Below are positions 22,742-36,969 of a DNA stretch of 64,000 nucleotides, piece after piece. The notes under the pieces are model-generated. The model saw only the letters and a list, made by a program, of their open reading frames with translations. It had not been told where the DNA came from and did no database searches. Within the stretch, counting starts at the first letter, position 1. Every line of letters begins with the position of its first letter. Where the stretch lies: contig NC_091867.1 of the NCBI RefSeq assembly GCF_019399895.1, forward strand, positions 2,046,001 to 2,110,000. The letters run 5' to 3'. The position numbers and the translations under genes are program-made. The stretch comes from Cardiocondyla obscurior (Eukaryota > Arthropoda > Insecta > Hymenoptera > Formicidae).

Positions 22742-22785
22742 CCACCGCCTGAATTCTACAACTCCGCTGATGCTCATGCAGATCG
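22742..22785 (+). ncRNA. putative transcript, unit 2 exon b
   Basis: TGTTACAG precedes 22742 and GTGAGT follows 22785, an intact acceptor and donor pair. It resembles unit 1 exon b. Only four codons of the unit 2 short frame continue into it before TGA. Confidence 0.4.
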
Positions 22786-25700
22786 GTGAGTCGCATGTTT
22801 TTCTTTTCTAACAGTTTAACATTATGAGGAAATTTTATAAAAAATCTAAAATAATATGTGTACATAAAAATTTGCATAAAATTAATAATATTAAAAATAT
22901 AACTATTCGAGCTAAATGCTGCAAAGTAAATTAATTTCCGTTAGTAAAAAAGTTAGGTTTAGATTGCTGGCTGTTTGTTTAGTGCATACTGCCAATTATT
23001 TAGACTGCTTAGAAATTGCGCGTTCTTCTGGAAAATGTTTGTAGCGCGAGGTATTTATGACATTCAGTATAGAGATCACGCAGAACGTTGCGCTCATTCC
23101 GATAAAACAATCGAGCTAAACGGCCGATCGCAGGACAATGCGCGATACCACGCGTTTCCTGTACCTAACTGCTTTTATCAGCCATTTGACATGTTGGTAC
23201 GAGAGATTTATCTCATCGGGGTAGCTGTGCAATTTAGTTTCTACCAGTAAATTGTCGCTATTGCCACACTCGATATCGTCTATGACGTTTGACACGAATG
23301 CGAGAGAAAAATAAAGAAAAAAGAACGAAGGAACATCGTATTTGCACCAATCGTATGATGCAAAAAAAAAAAAGGAAGAAACATAAAACTGTTTTAACGC
23401 GTTATCGCGCGCTTTACGGATATTGTATGCATTGATTACGTATTAATAAGAGAGATCGATAGGAAAAAGAGCTTTGATATTTTCTTGTTTGCATTCGAGC
23501 TTTTTACAAGGTATTTTTACTTTGTTCATAAATTCGCTAAAACCCAAGGTTCTGATTTTTCCTTCCAATAAGTTTAAAACTTTACTTCTTCTTTTTGCCC
23601 TACTTACGCAAAGACATTTCCATGACTCATAAAACAGAACTTTTCCCTTGATTTTTATGAAGATTATGAAGGTCTGCAAGTTTCCGCGTAAGAGAACGCT
23701 CAGTTTCGACCTCATTAAATTATTTGAATGTTATTGGCCGCGTAAAACGATTCCGTAAATCACGAAGAATACACACCGTCTACGTAAATTATTTGATCGT
23801 GACAAAAATAAAATTTTATAAGGAGAAGGGGGAACTTTTTCTTTTATTCGTTATGTTAATAATTAAAATCTAATTTTTGTATTGAAAAATTTATATATAT
23901 ATTTTTTTTTTATTAAGTACAAATTTAATCAAGCACGACTTACGTAAATAAATAGTTGCTCCTCTAATACGGCATACGGTATTAAACACATGATTGCACA
24001 TAACATAACAATTATAATTATTATTATATTAATAATATTTCTTCGAATATATTAAAATTATTGTAGTATAAATCAAAATCAAAAACGTATAACGTTTCAT
24101 ACAGATAGTTACTTAATTAAATATTTTAATTAGCATATGTGTGGACACGTCAATTAATTTATTATACGAATAAATCTGATCAAAAGCAAATTCGCAAAAT
24201 GAAAAGTAAAAAGTAGAAATGTGATTTCTCTTATTCGAATCGGCTCTAATAATAATTAATTTGCCGATGCCTTCTGGTGATTACGGGGGCACTTCAATTT
24301 CGCAGTGAAATTTGTCGGACGAAAATCACGGGCGGCCGCTCATCGCCGTTTCGTCAACGATCCCTCGCGCCCGCGCTTTTTATTAATGAACCTGTAGACG
24401 CCGAAAACTTTCCCGGCAATCCGCGCGCGATCTTTGCGAGTGAAGTTTCCACTTGCGACCTCGTTAGGATCGGCGAAGAAAACGTTTAGACACGTGAAGC
24501 GGCGGGCGAATAGTTAAGGGGGAGGGGGAGGGAAAGCTAGCCGACATTTGGTTTAATCAATGAGACGTGCAGACAGTTTAGGAATTGTCACGAGGAAAGC
24601 TGTGTTTCTCTTCCCCTCCGCAGAAGAGATTGCGAAACGCAAGCGGAGACATTGCACGTCGAGAAGAGAGTGGAGAAGACAGAAGTTTAGGGAGACAGGC
24701 CGCGCGACTGAAGGGGGATGTTATCGTCGCTCAGACTAATTAGTTAGGATTTACTACACACACTCTCGTTTCCTCATGACTGCGGGGGTGTCACTATTGT
24801 ATCCCCTGTTTAAATCGATAATTCGTATAGCTAGGTTTCTTTCGATCTGTATTTCTCAATCAAACGTTGTTCTTCATCTTGAGGTATAAATCGATCTTCT
24901 GAGAAAAATTCTATGGGGGAATAAATTATAAATCAAGTGTGCGCACTGAAAATTTAGAACAAATTATTACACATATGACTCGTATACTTTTTATTTTAAT
25001 TTATTTTTATTTTATTTTAATTTTAATTTTAATTTTTTTCTTTCTCTCTTTCTCTCTCTTTTTATTGTTTGTTAAATATTGGCAGTGTCCTGCGATATTT
25101 CGTTTTCACATACGCAGATTGGCCCGTGCGTCTCGAAAATAAAAACGATTAATCGTTCGCAGACATGCGAAATCTTGTTCGTTGTAACAAAAACGATGAC
25201 AGGAAGCCATAAAAAAAACTGAAAAAAAAATCGCGTTATGCAAATTCGCGTATATTCGACTAGGCGAACAGTATCCATCAACACGGCAATTTCACGCGCT
25301 TGCATCCAACGAGAAATCGATCGGCCGCTGCGACATCATACGCCGCTGCACAATGGGAAACAAATTACGAAATTACCATACTAAGCGACTTCCGGTTGCC
25401 GGCACAATAGCGCAACCAAACCGTGGAACAGATTGAACGGTGGAAACGCGATCGCTGGAGACCGATCGCTGGAGACCGGTCGGATACATCATTTGCATCC
25501 GTCGAAAAGCGCATTATGATTCCAATCCGTCGCTGCGGTATTTCCGTGCCGATGCTTTAACAAACGCCCGTTCTGTTTTCGCCCGGGCGGAAAAGATACC
25601 CGCGCCGCGCCGTACCTTGTATGCTCGACCTCGTTCCGCGCCATACAAGTGCTCGAGTGACTATGAAAGCAGCTTAAATCATAGGGAATATGGGAAAATT

Positions 25701-27146
25701 GAGTTGAAAATCTGCTTTAGAGCGAGAAATCATGTTCAAAGTGGATCTCGTAAATTATGAGCGCGATTCACATCAACCCCGTGCTCCTTAGATATTCTCA
25801 CCTGATGAGATTAGGTAACTCTTATCCGCTGCTGAATATTCTCCCCGCGTATAATTATTCCTGATCGCTGCGGCTTCGTAGGAGGAGGAGAGAGGGGGAG
25901 AGGGTAATTTTAATTCTCGCATTATAAAAAGGACACATTCGCAAATTTTAACGCGAGGCACGCAATTTTACGCGTGATATTCGGAGTCTCGTTAAATTTT
26001 CATTATCGGACTAATGAAAGTACAACACAACGCCATTATAAATTCTTGTGCCGATCGCTGAAGCAATAATTAGGCTGGGACTTGCTAGCAATCTAAATTT
26101 TACACGTGGGAGTTTGAGCTCAAGCAAGATCAACACGGCGAGTGCAGATCGTGTTTACGTTACACGAGTGCAGTTTAACCGCAGCTTCGCCATCGGTAAC
26201 GATACGTCGGAACAGCCACGAGAAAAACGCTCTCTCGCCTCTTTCTTTATTTTTTTTATTTTTTTTTTCCGCCCCCTTTATTTTTTCACCACTTTTTTTT
26301 AACTAAAATTTAATGAGTAAACATAAATTAAGTTACCCGGTTTTCTTTTTCGCTAAATTGCGAATAATTATATGATCGCGTTACTTAAATAAAATATGAG
26401 GAAATAAGTTAAACAAAATAAAGAGCAGAGTGTGCAAATTTTTTTTTCTTTTTTTTTTATAGCGGCGTATTCGTATCCTCAAATCGTCAAGTCTCGAATA
26501 TTATATTTCGCGAATTGTACTATTTGTTGGCTCCCTCCACCCCGCTCTTTCTCTCTCTCTCTCCCTCACGGGAGATAGAAAACTTCCGATATTCGATTAT
26601 GTTCCGAATCGTATCTCTTTTTGTACACAAGCCCGAGTATATTTTTATATAATTTCGAAATAGAATAACGTTTTAATAACTATTACCTATTGCCATTACT
26701 TCCCCGAAGGAATTTTAGTTGGCTATCTGTGAAAACTTGAATTATCTAAAATCGATTGTACCCGTTACACACATATGCACGCGGATACGCGTGCAACAAA
26801 CCGGTGCCAGAGATCCGGACCGTATTCGGCAAAAGTAGATATATCGGGCACGTGCTGAGCGCACAAACCAACGTACGGCAGACGGATTCGCGGGAGCGTA
26901 CGTATCTCGATTCGGTTTCAGGAGTTCTCGCAATTACGGTCGGCGCGTGTGCCATTATTAGAATGACATTAGCGGTCGTAGGCGTGTGTCTTGTGATCAG
27001 GAGGGATAATGACAGGAGCGCGCGCGAATTAGCGCATCGCGCTCTCATCGATCGGTGGATTTAATTAAAGGATGCGAAGTTAGGAGAGGGGTCGATTATT
27101 TCCATCCGCGGTCGCACGAGCGCCATATGCAGTCGCATCCGTTGTG
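22786..27146. other. intergenic DNA, nothing recognised
   Basis: AT-rich stretches alternate with GC-richer blocks (24270-24730, 25430-25640). The blocks show only overlapping chance frames. A 90-codon minus frame at 23443-23715 has no recognisable domain or splice context. Confidence 0.5.
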
Positions 27147-27166
27147 GGATTTGCATGAATAATCTG
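27147..27166 (+). promoter_or_regulatory. octamer-containing element, copy 1
   Basis: Contains GGATTTGCATGAA followed by TCTG two to three bases later. ATTTGCAT is the consensus octamer bound by POU-domain factors. The 20-base block recurs at 27759-27778 with two differences. Confidence 0.35.
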
Positions 27167-27758
27167 TGACGAGTCGCCGTAGTAAGCCTAACAGACGGCC
27201 GTGGATTGTATGCACGCCGCGGGATGTCGGGGACGTAATGCAATTAAATGGATACGGTGGCGTGGAGAACGTCGCGGCTGCGTAACGACGTTCTCGTAAC
27301 TTTTGGAACTTTCGTTACTATGGACACGTTACGGAAAGCGCTTCGGTAATACCGGGCTAAAAAGAGATGTCACCGTCGAAAAGCACGTACGCTGTAAAAT
27401 AAAAAAAAGAAAGAAAGAAACAGGCAAATTTATGCAACCGAAAACAAATTAAAAAACTATGACAATATTGTGAGGGCATTCTTCAATATTTTTTTTTTAA
27501 AGAAATTTTTGTGCCGTTCTCGCAAGAAAATTCTCTTATTCAAAAGAAAATGCCGCGTCACGAGATCCCGCGAAATATTATAAAACGTGTTAACTTGATA
27601 TTATGAAAAATGTATTTTGTCGTATACACGTAGGTCAGCTTTCGTTCTACGAATTTCCACGCGAAATCTTTGAGTCGTTACCTGCTTTTTTACTTTATTG
27701 TTCGAGGCACATATGCGTCTACCAGTTTGTGGCAACCGTAGCTGCCTCGTCAGCTAGT

Positions 27759-27778
27759 GGATTTGCATGAACAGTCTG
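27759..27778 (+). promoter_or_regulatory. octamer-containing element, copy 2
   Basis: Second copy of the ATTTGCAT block, 612 bases from the first and in the same orientation, with weaker similarity on both sides. Confidence 0.35.
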
Positions 27779-28378
27779 CTAGGAATCGCTGGAGTTAGAC
27801 GAATACATGGCTTACGTCATACATATATCGTAAAACGTCAGTTGGTGCAACCACGGGTGATTCATTTGTTACTAACGGGATAAAATCTTCTATTTGAATT
27901 TCTTCTTTACCGGAATCCAGGCAGAGGAAAAAGGTTAAAAAAAAAAAAGATAGGAATTAACCAAATCTAATTGAGACGTAGATATATTTAATCTACAAAA
28001 TTTATTACCGTTAGACAAAATTCAATATTGATATTGAATACGATGGAAGTTTAATCCACGTATGAATCGACGATAAATTTTCACCGAAGGGGTAAAACTT
28101 AAGGGGATGATAGTCTGAAACATGTCAGTCGTAAACTGCACTGAAGGTGAAAATAAAATCTAGATCGACATAAATAATATATACCATATATTATCTCCAC
28201 CGTTACGTTGAAAAATAAACAGCTGGTTGCAAATTAATTGTGGTTAATTTCGTTATTAAATATAGCGTAGTTTACTAACAATAAACGTTACCGTAAATTA
28301 TTGTCTGAATATAAAATGAGACATAATAAAATGCATTAAAATGATATTCTATGGTAATTTAACCGTTGAACATTATAC

Positions 28379-28448
<70 letters not shown>

Positions 28449-28449
28449 A
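28379..28449. repeat. (AT)n-(GT)n compound microsatellite
   Basis: About 28 AT units followed by six GT units. Confidence 0.95.
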
Positions 28450-28471
28450 GTACAGCAACGCTATTCCGAAT

Positions 28472-28608
28472 TTAGCTTTCGTCGGCGTTTGTACTATCAT
28501 TCGATAGGATCTGGTTCAAGTTTCTAACACGTTCCATATAGGATAGTTCTCCACTCCGCAAATTACTCCCAATGGTGACGATGATAACATTTGCGGATAT
28601 TCCATATG
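28472..28608 (-). CDS. possible terminal exon of an unidentified gene
   Basis: A minus-strand frame ending in TAA at 28474-28472 encodes a hydrophobic stretch AYGISANVIIVTIGSNL followed by a polar tail ending NDSTNADES. Composition is protein-like and unlike the neighbouring AT-rich DNA. A CGACAG acceptor at 28609 is possible but lacks a pyrimidine tract; the frame is open further upstream to a Met at 28675. I do not recognise a family and no partner exon is evident. Confidence 0.2.
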
Positions 28609-28674
28609 CTGTCGCGGGTGTTACACATGTTATTAACCGCATTACTATCTTAATTAAATGCATTAAATATACCA

Positions 28675-31600
28675 TATAGAATAATTAAAGCTCTAAATAC
28701 TTGAGCATGTAAAATACGCCAAATAAAAGTATTTTAAGACGCAAATTTTCATACGTAACAACGTGCAACAGTTGAGAGAATCGAATGTATGATATAAGAT
28801 AACAAGAAAAAAAGAAGAAAAAAAGAAAATTAAGTACGTAAAAAAATAAAAAGACAAATAATATAATCAGAATTATTTTATATTTATTATAAATGAGATT
28901 CTTTTATTCATTGGTAGTCGAGAAGAAGCTCGATGCAAATCGTTGCATAAGAGATATCGTTATAAATTAAATTATTCATGGTAAATGTAGCTGCATAAAG
29001 AGGTGTCATAATTAATGCCGCGGTGAAATATAAAAGATATTCTTGACAAGACTCGAGGTGTAATTATATTGATTCAGCGTGGATTAACTTTACTTTATAA
29101 TACTAATCGGCCAACGAAGCATAAACAGCTTCGTAATAAAATAACCGCGAAACTTAAGTATCGCGGTGAGTGGTTGTGTCAATAAACTTACGCTAGATTA
29201 ATTTTTATTATAGGTAACGCGGGAAATGCGCTACACAATGTAGACCGCAAGCAGAGGAAAATTAGTACAATATCGTTTAGTCGCGTAAACGAAACTAGTG
29301 AAAATCAGTTAAAAATATTCGTGTCGATTATTGCCGTTCTTAGAAATTTATAAATATTACATATGTTTAAAATTGTAAGCTTTAACGTTTAATGCAAGCT
29401 TGTAGCATAATATTTAACGTTGGAAATAATTACGGTTAAAGCGCAATGCACACTATCAATATGTATCTAAACTTCACCGTATTTGGAAGTTTTATTAAGC
29501 TACTTATATACATAGACTCTCACCTACATTACATTCCTTCCGCGTTACCACTGTTTCGCGAGCGCACTAGGGCGTTCAAGTTTCTCTATAAATATTAATT
29601 TACCTGGTTTATGTAGGAGTACTAAAATACGGTATTGTCGAGAATTTGCGATCATCTATAATTGTAAAGTATACGAACACGCATAGCGGAAGATACGCGA
29701 GTTTCAATGGAAACTTAAATAAAATTAATAAAATCCGGGGAACAATTGCGGCAATCTGTTTTGTACTAAGTTTTTTTTTTTTCTTTCTTTCTTTTTACAT
29801 TGATTTTAATAATTGTACACCGCTGACGAGTTTAAGAAATTGTAATTGCCAGAAGTTTAGTTATAACTGCCGACATTTGTGGTCAGCTCGATCAATTTCA
29901 TCAATGGCACGTCAGCTGAATATAAACGGCTCTGACCCTTAGGACGTGACTTGAGTTAACGATTACAATTATTGCGATATATATCGCCCCTTATTCACTA
30001 AATAATGTATCCTATATTACATAACGCCACACCAATCTGTTTCCAAGATTTAAAAAAAATTACGTTTTTCTTTTTTCTTATTAAAATAATTTTATAATAA
30101 TAAAAAAAGAAATTAAAAAAAAAAACAAAAATCGCTGTGAATAAATTATCACAATTTTCTCTTTCGGACTTTGTACGATCATTGCAAACGTCGCGTGTAT
30201 CTATTTGTACATTTAGACGAGATAATTAGCCATAAAGGCAACTAATTTCGAACATGAGCAAACTAATTCGGAATCGTACGTGCTACTAAACGCGATAACG
30301 AGAAATTATATCTGGTTATTAAACTCCACCCTCGGAAATAAGGATCGAGTTAAATTCAAACGATCTCAAATTAAAATTCTCTTCATGCGTGAAACATCAT
30401 AAAGCTTCTCGAGGCACAAACGGTCCCATAAATCAGCATGCGGAAGGAGATATGTAGCATACTTTAAATGCGCCGGCATCATTAAGAGTTATGTAATCCA
30501 ACTGTTATTCAAATTTATATGACACGATCATAATTAAGCTCATCAAAACTTTATGCGGCGGCATTTTCTATGCGCGTTCTCATTGCCCTGCGTAGCGGTG
30601 TCGCCTATAAAAAGAAATATTTTTGCTAAAAAATGCTAGCGGTTTTATCACGATATCACTCACCGTAAAACGAAACGCTATACGCTCGCAGGTACTTATA
30701 GTTTTCAGTAGCTACTTTACTCCCTTGCGCAAAACCGTCTGGGAGGTAAAGGGGGGGAGGGTAGTAAAAGATATTTTAAGTATTTTTCCAAAAGGAGTGG
30801 ATAATCAATTAACTTACTTTTTCGTTTCGTTGCAAAGCACTCGCCGAGGTATTTTAGCATTTACTATCGCTCGCATCACTTTCTTTCTTTTCTCGCCACG
30901 TGCCGTTCCGTCTTATTGGCAATATCGATTGCCCCGTATTCCAATAAAGATCTGTCTGTCTGCATGCTCGTCGTTATCTTCCGTCTTATCGTAAAAAAGA
31001 GCCCGTCCTTTAATTAACAGACCCTTTAAGAAACGGCATAACTCCGCGCGATCAATCACGCGATTGGCCGGCTCCGCGGCACTCCGCGTACACGCGCACA
31101 AGGAAGAGAGCGTGCCGGAGACGAAAACCTCGCGCTGGATTGCGATGTTTTTCATTAATTGCCCGGCTCCGCCGGGGTAGTTTGTCGATCAAAAGAGAAA
31201 GTTAAACAAGGGCGCTACCGGTCGCGCTGCAAGGTATCGACTCGTTATCGGATCCCTGGTACGCGCGACAGAGGGATACCCGGTCGTAAATCCCCCTGCC
31301 TGCAAAATTAGTTCCACGTCCATTTAGTAATCACCCACCCGTTTCCCTTGATTAGCCCAACTTGCGCCCTGCCTTGCGACCTCTTCGCCACCGCGCCGGT
31401 TTCGAGACGTGACACTCGGGGCTCCGCACTTTAATGGACGATTTACCTTCTCGACTCCTCCCGGCGCCGTGGGATCGCGGGGGCGCTCGTTCGGAAAGAT
31501 CGCACGCCGGGTCGAGTGTTACGGGGAACTCCTAATCACCTCGCGCCGGCTCTCGGGTCGAAGGGCTGCTCCTCGGGATTTCGTTGGACGACGGCCGTAT

Positions 31601-34600
31601 TTGGATCAGTCACTGTCGACTTTATCGCGCGAGCAAGCGCGCCCGGCCGTGCCGCAATAAAATTGTCTAACAATCGATTGAGCACCAAACACCATCTAAA
31701 ATGCTCCATAATTTTCGCAATCTAATCCCGGGTGCTCGTCAAGGGAGTTCTGGCAAGGTTTTCCACGCTTGGTCGGACCGAGCGAATAAGACGCAAATAA
31801 AAAGGAATTGGATTCTCGGATACTTCAAAGTACCGGAAATGCGGGGCTATATACGTGTATCTCGTTGAAAAAAGCCGGTAGATGGATTAAAGTAACATTA
31901 TCGTCGGATTTAATATCTAAAATAAATCTGCCGTATCGATAAGTACATTTTACAGCAGAATTAGAAAGTAGTTTTAATTTGTTTGACAAATTCGCTTTAT
32001 TCTCTCATTATTTAGTTCACAGTCATAATTACTGTTTCTGAGATACTCAACTATTGTCCATTATTATTGTTTAAGTTGATTAAATGGGAATTTGATTATT
32101 TAATTAAAATAGAATCGTAAAGTACTCGACACGTACATCAAGCCCGGCATCTCAATGTACTTGCTTTCATCTAAAAGTTTTCCTCTGATCTCGGTTTCTC
32201 GAATGACCAATTAGTCTGTCGTCATGTTCTCGTTTTCACGTTCAACTACGATCGAATATCGAACGGGGAGTATAGAATATTCTTATTCTCTTTGCGACTT
32301 ATTCCCTTTCTTTTTTTTATATCCTTTTTCGCTTCTTCTTCGTCAAACAAAGGCCTCCAAAAGGTAACCGGATACTCACTTCCGATTTCCGCGATTTAAC
32401 GAACAATTTACATGCACCTATCGGCTTTGAACCCCCAGAATAGGAAACGAACCTTCGAAGGAACGTTCTCCATTTTTACAAGTAAATCCTACCTTTAATC
32501 TCGCCAGCGGCGTAGAATAAAAAGAGCACTCTTCACGCTCGGGCACGCGCTTTCTTTGCCTTTGCAGTGCCATTATGTGCCTAGTTGCGTCCGTTCTACC
32601 CTCCGTGCAATCACACTCGGCCACTGTTTCTTGACACCCTCCGCTTGCTCCACTAGCTACCTACCGCCGCGCAAGCTTTAGGATCCCCTTCCTCCCTTCG
32701 GGTACACCGTGGGGCTTAACCTCCTTTAATGGCTTCTCTTTTTTACTGCAAATGACTTTTAAGTGGTCTTAAATACCCCATTACGTTTAAAAGTGGGTTA
32801 TGAATGAGCTGTGCGTTACGGTACACTGTTAGTCTCTCCTGTAATCACTCCGTGAATACCTCGGATAGTACCTAATTACGTTGTGTTCGGTAATAGACGC
32901 ATTCGCCGCACACAGTGATAATTCCCCTTGCGGAACATTTTGCAAAAACAGGACTCAATTAGCGCTCGCTGCAAATAGTATTTTAAGTTCGGAGGATGAA
33001 ATGAAGTAAATGGCGAAATCAGATTCTGTTGTATATTTGAGATGAGAATGTAAATTCCGATGTGTACTGAAATATATATACGTATCGACTAATTAAAAGC
33101 AAAATAACTCGCAAAGTAGGCCAGCTGCTGTATCTTTCCTCAAGTACTGTCGTCGTGTTTGTGCCCGTACTATTAAATCGTCTTATGTAAATTAAATAAA
33201 GAGATATTCGAGGTAGTTAGATCGTGACAATTCCCGTGGCAATATTATTATAATTTTTACGATACAACGCGGTGTGTATGTATGCAAATGTCAGTCAGAG
33301 TGACGCAGAAATGGTTATACAAATCATGCCACAGTTTCTTTATGTTGCATAAAATGACGCGCTGACGTAGATACATGTGACATTGCGATAATGTGTTTTC
33401 AGGCTGCGATGTGTGTAACGTAACGAGTCGTTCCAATTTTATTCTTTTCTTTTTTTTGTACGAGTTGATGATATTGCGCCGTATCGCTTTGAAGTTATAA
33501 ATCAAACCGTGCGGGCTTCAAATTTCTCTCTTTCTCATTGACAGCCATCAATTTTCATAAACTATTGCGCGCTTTAATTGGCTATTGATTGATTGACCGA
33601 CTTGATTGATATTTCCCAATGATAAAATTGATGGCTATTGCTCGGTAAATAATCTTAGTCTTTATTAAATTAATCGTGTTAACAAGTTTGTGGCAATTAT
33701 TAGGTTCGCGATAAAAAAATAAAAAAAATTAAAAAAAAAGTATAAGCTACTTACTATTTTTATTTCTCCGTTAAAACAGAACTTTTATTTTATTTTTTTT
33801 ATTTTTTTTTTTTTTTTTCAATTTAACAACTTTTGCTTTGGCGAAGTTTAGTTTACGCCGTTTATATGTATTTGTAACTACCTAATTAATGCCACGCAGT
33901 CACATTATATATTTAATTTTAAACTTTAAATTCTCTTTTTAAAAATATGTCCCTTAACACATTTAGATCTGAAGCTCTGTCTGACCGTTAACACATTTTA
34001 CTACTGCGAAGTTTATGACTGGTAATGAGTTGGCTCCGCTCTCTAACTTAGTTTATTTCACTTTATCTCCCGTTTTTACGAATCCTTTTACATCGTTAAG
34101 TAATTGATCTTTATCCCTTCGTTGCAGCAATTATTGCCTTTCGTCGATCGCTCGAGCTCGGATACGTATTAAATCTTTGTTGATTTTCCTTCATCGGTCG
34201 TTTTTACGAGAACGAAAATTGCCTCTTGTTAACGCGATCTCGTAACGAGAATACTAATTCATTTACTTGCTAATACACTCGGAAACGGTAAAAAGGTCCC
34301 CGGGGTAGAAAACATCCCAGCACGTATAATTCAAGGTTAAATGCTTTTTATCCCGCTTTTCCCCATTCTCGTAATTTATAAATCCCGTGCAAAAAAAAAA
34401 ATAAAAAGAAAAAAAAAAGAAAAAGAAAATCATGAATGAAAAACTCGAAGACATTATAAGAGAAACTTCTATATGCGTATACCTACGTTTGCTTTGATAT
34501 AAAACATTACTTTCCCATCACATTTCTTAATAACATACGGGCTGCTTTTTCTCCGCTGATCAAGAAACCTCATCGTTTATCTCTCGACCTTGCTCGATAG

Positions 34601-36969
34601 CTTGAGTTACATATACGACAAGAATGAAATCGAGTACCTTTGTTTGCATGACAAGACGGATGTTCCGGTGACGTGAGTGAGATAACAGAGGTCGAAGTTC
34701 GTGCTTTAGGGTAGTATACCTTTGACGACCTATCTTGCCCGAGGACAGCTTCATCTCAAAGATATCAGCCACGGACGTGAATGATGGACGAGAATAGTTC
34801 GACGTAAATCAATAGAGTACGAGATTCACGAGTGACCAGCCGTAATTCCGAAAATAAAACGTTCGGGCCCGTCGTCGTCCCTTATCTTTTGCGCGGCGCC
34901 GGACGTGGATTTGTCTCGCCCGAGGCTCCTGCGATGCCGTCGCGATAGGGTTGCCGATTTTCATTGGCTCGAAAGAATATCTCCCGCGCTTTTACGGAAA
35001 TCGTGAGTTATCGCGACGCCCTTGTTAAAGTTTACGCGGCTCGCACGAATTTCTCAAACGTTCGGCATCTCGCTTGCATCTTTCCCTCCCCGCCCCTCCC
35101 CCGCGTTCTCATAGATACACCGGGCTTCACGGCTACTCGTATATTTCTTGTACCAGTCGGCACTCTGACGTTACGAAGCAATAAATCAGTTTTTCCATCC
35201 CAGACGACGTGCATGACGGCGGCTCTGATGCTTCTTCCACCAATGCGTTATCATCAGCTAGTATACTCGGGGGAGAAGGGAAGGGGGGAGAAGGAGGGAG
35301 AATCCCGGGGAAACAGGGAAAAGCGAGAAGGCTGGCAAAAAGAACTCATGAACCCATAAGAGCCTTGAAGGTTTCTCGCTTCTTATTACATTAACTATTT
35401 ATGGTTTGACTCGAAGCTAAACTGTATTTCCGTGCAATATCCTACTGTCGAATAGCTCTCGCGAAATAGGTTTAATTGCTTCATCCGAAAATTATTGCAC
35501 ATAGATCCGCGTTATTTAAATCCGATTTTCGTCCACGAGAATTTTTCGGAGCAAGCGAGAGAATTTAACGATAAATCGATCGCGATCGATTTTTTTTCCG
35601 AGTGGCATTCGTACTCTTTCTCGTAGCGAGGTCGATTCGCCTTATTTGCTCATAAACGAAACGTTACAAACGGCCGGTGCGCTAATTAGTGTAAGGCGAT
35701 TAAGGAAATCTCGCGCGCGGAATAGGAGGCTGGATGAATAGCGCACAATCCTGCGCTTTGTTGCACTGGATCTAGATAAAAGGCGGGATCGGACTCACGT
35801 CATATAAATGGATACGTAGATCCGGCGTACGGTAGGGTGCGAGGGCAGAACGGTCATGCGGCAATCTCAATAAAGTGGAATCTGCTTCGCGTGTGTCTGC
35901 CGTATGGCGGGCATTGAACAGCAGCGCGCGAGCGTCGACTAGTTTTCTCTCAGGACACGGAGAACCGAGGATTCGGAGACGTATATAAATACAAATGTCG
36001 TTTCACCGTGTATATACCCTTCCTTCTGCTCTCTTCCTCGCCATGTATGTACATGCATATCTACATTACGTGCATTCTCCATCAAACGGATGCACTATGT
36101 CAGCCGACAATTTTCTATGCACACATACGCACACGCGTACGCGTGCATACGGTACCTTTACGTCGGATTCCTTTTTCTCATTACTCGATAATGTGAGTTT
36201 CGGAAAGAAGAATGCACGTAGAAAACTATTGGACACGCGGCGAATTCGTCGGCGGGGGAAAAAATTCTTCCTCGCTAACTTTGTAAATTATTTGCGTTCT
36301 CTCTTTTTTTTTTTTCTTTTTTTTATGTCGTGCAACGGAATCACAGTCGATCTTTGTGCGCGGAAAAATCATTTCTTTTTTTTTTAATTTGAAACAATAT
36401 ATCGGTCACACGTCGTCACGTTGTCGTCTCGCGATAATGTTACGGAGCTAGTAATTGCCTCTACGATAGCATTCACACAGAGATGACAAATGATGTTTGG
36501 ACTTCGGAACAATAGCCGCAATTACTGTGACGGTTACGTCATGCTTCTGCATTTCGTGGCATTGTCACTGTCATGTACTAGTAATCGAAGGCATCACGTA
36601 GGTACATAATAATCAAATCCATAGAGATCGATGGAAATGCGTCGCGGTCACTTGCACATCTTTGATTCAAAACGATCGAGATTTCTGGATAAATAATGAG
36701 ATGCACAAAACTTACGCGCGTATTTATAAATGGCCAAAAATAACAAAATTAAAAAAAAAATAAAAAATACAATAGCCAAACAAAGAAGTATTCCCTTTAA
36801 GCGTACGCACTTTACATTCCTTTTTAGTATAGTATCCGTTAGCAAACAAAGTCAACTTGAGATAACCGGAAACGTAGAAACGAGACGGTGGCCGATAGAC
36901 GCGCTCGCCAGGTAGTTTAATGTTTGAACGACGCGGCCACGTGGACAGGCAAATTCTCGTCCTGATAAT
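28675..36969. other. intergenic DNA, nothing recognised
   Basis: No supported gene. A GC-richer block at 31030-31660 and purine-rich runs near 35270-35330 produce frames with no domain content. A perfect 14-base palindrome occurs at 36132-36145. Confidence 0.5.
36132..36145. repeat. perfect palindrome CACGCGTACGCGTG
   Basis: Self-complementary 14-mer with two CACGCG half-sites; could bind a dimeric factor or be chance. Confidence 0.4.

Noticed and set aside
30623..30994. 123-codon plus-strand frame
   Set aside because: No domain, crosses compositionally different DNA, no splice sites of matching phase.
34560..34830. minus-strand frame containing ADIFEMKLSSGKIGRQR with possible donors
   Set aside because: No start, partner exon or family; kept out for lack of support.
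35982..35991. TATATAAATA promoter-like element with a GC-richer upstream block
   Set aside because: No gene or open frame follows it within a sensible distance; TATA-like strings are frequent in this DNA.
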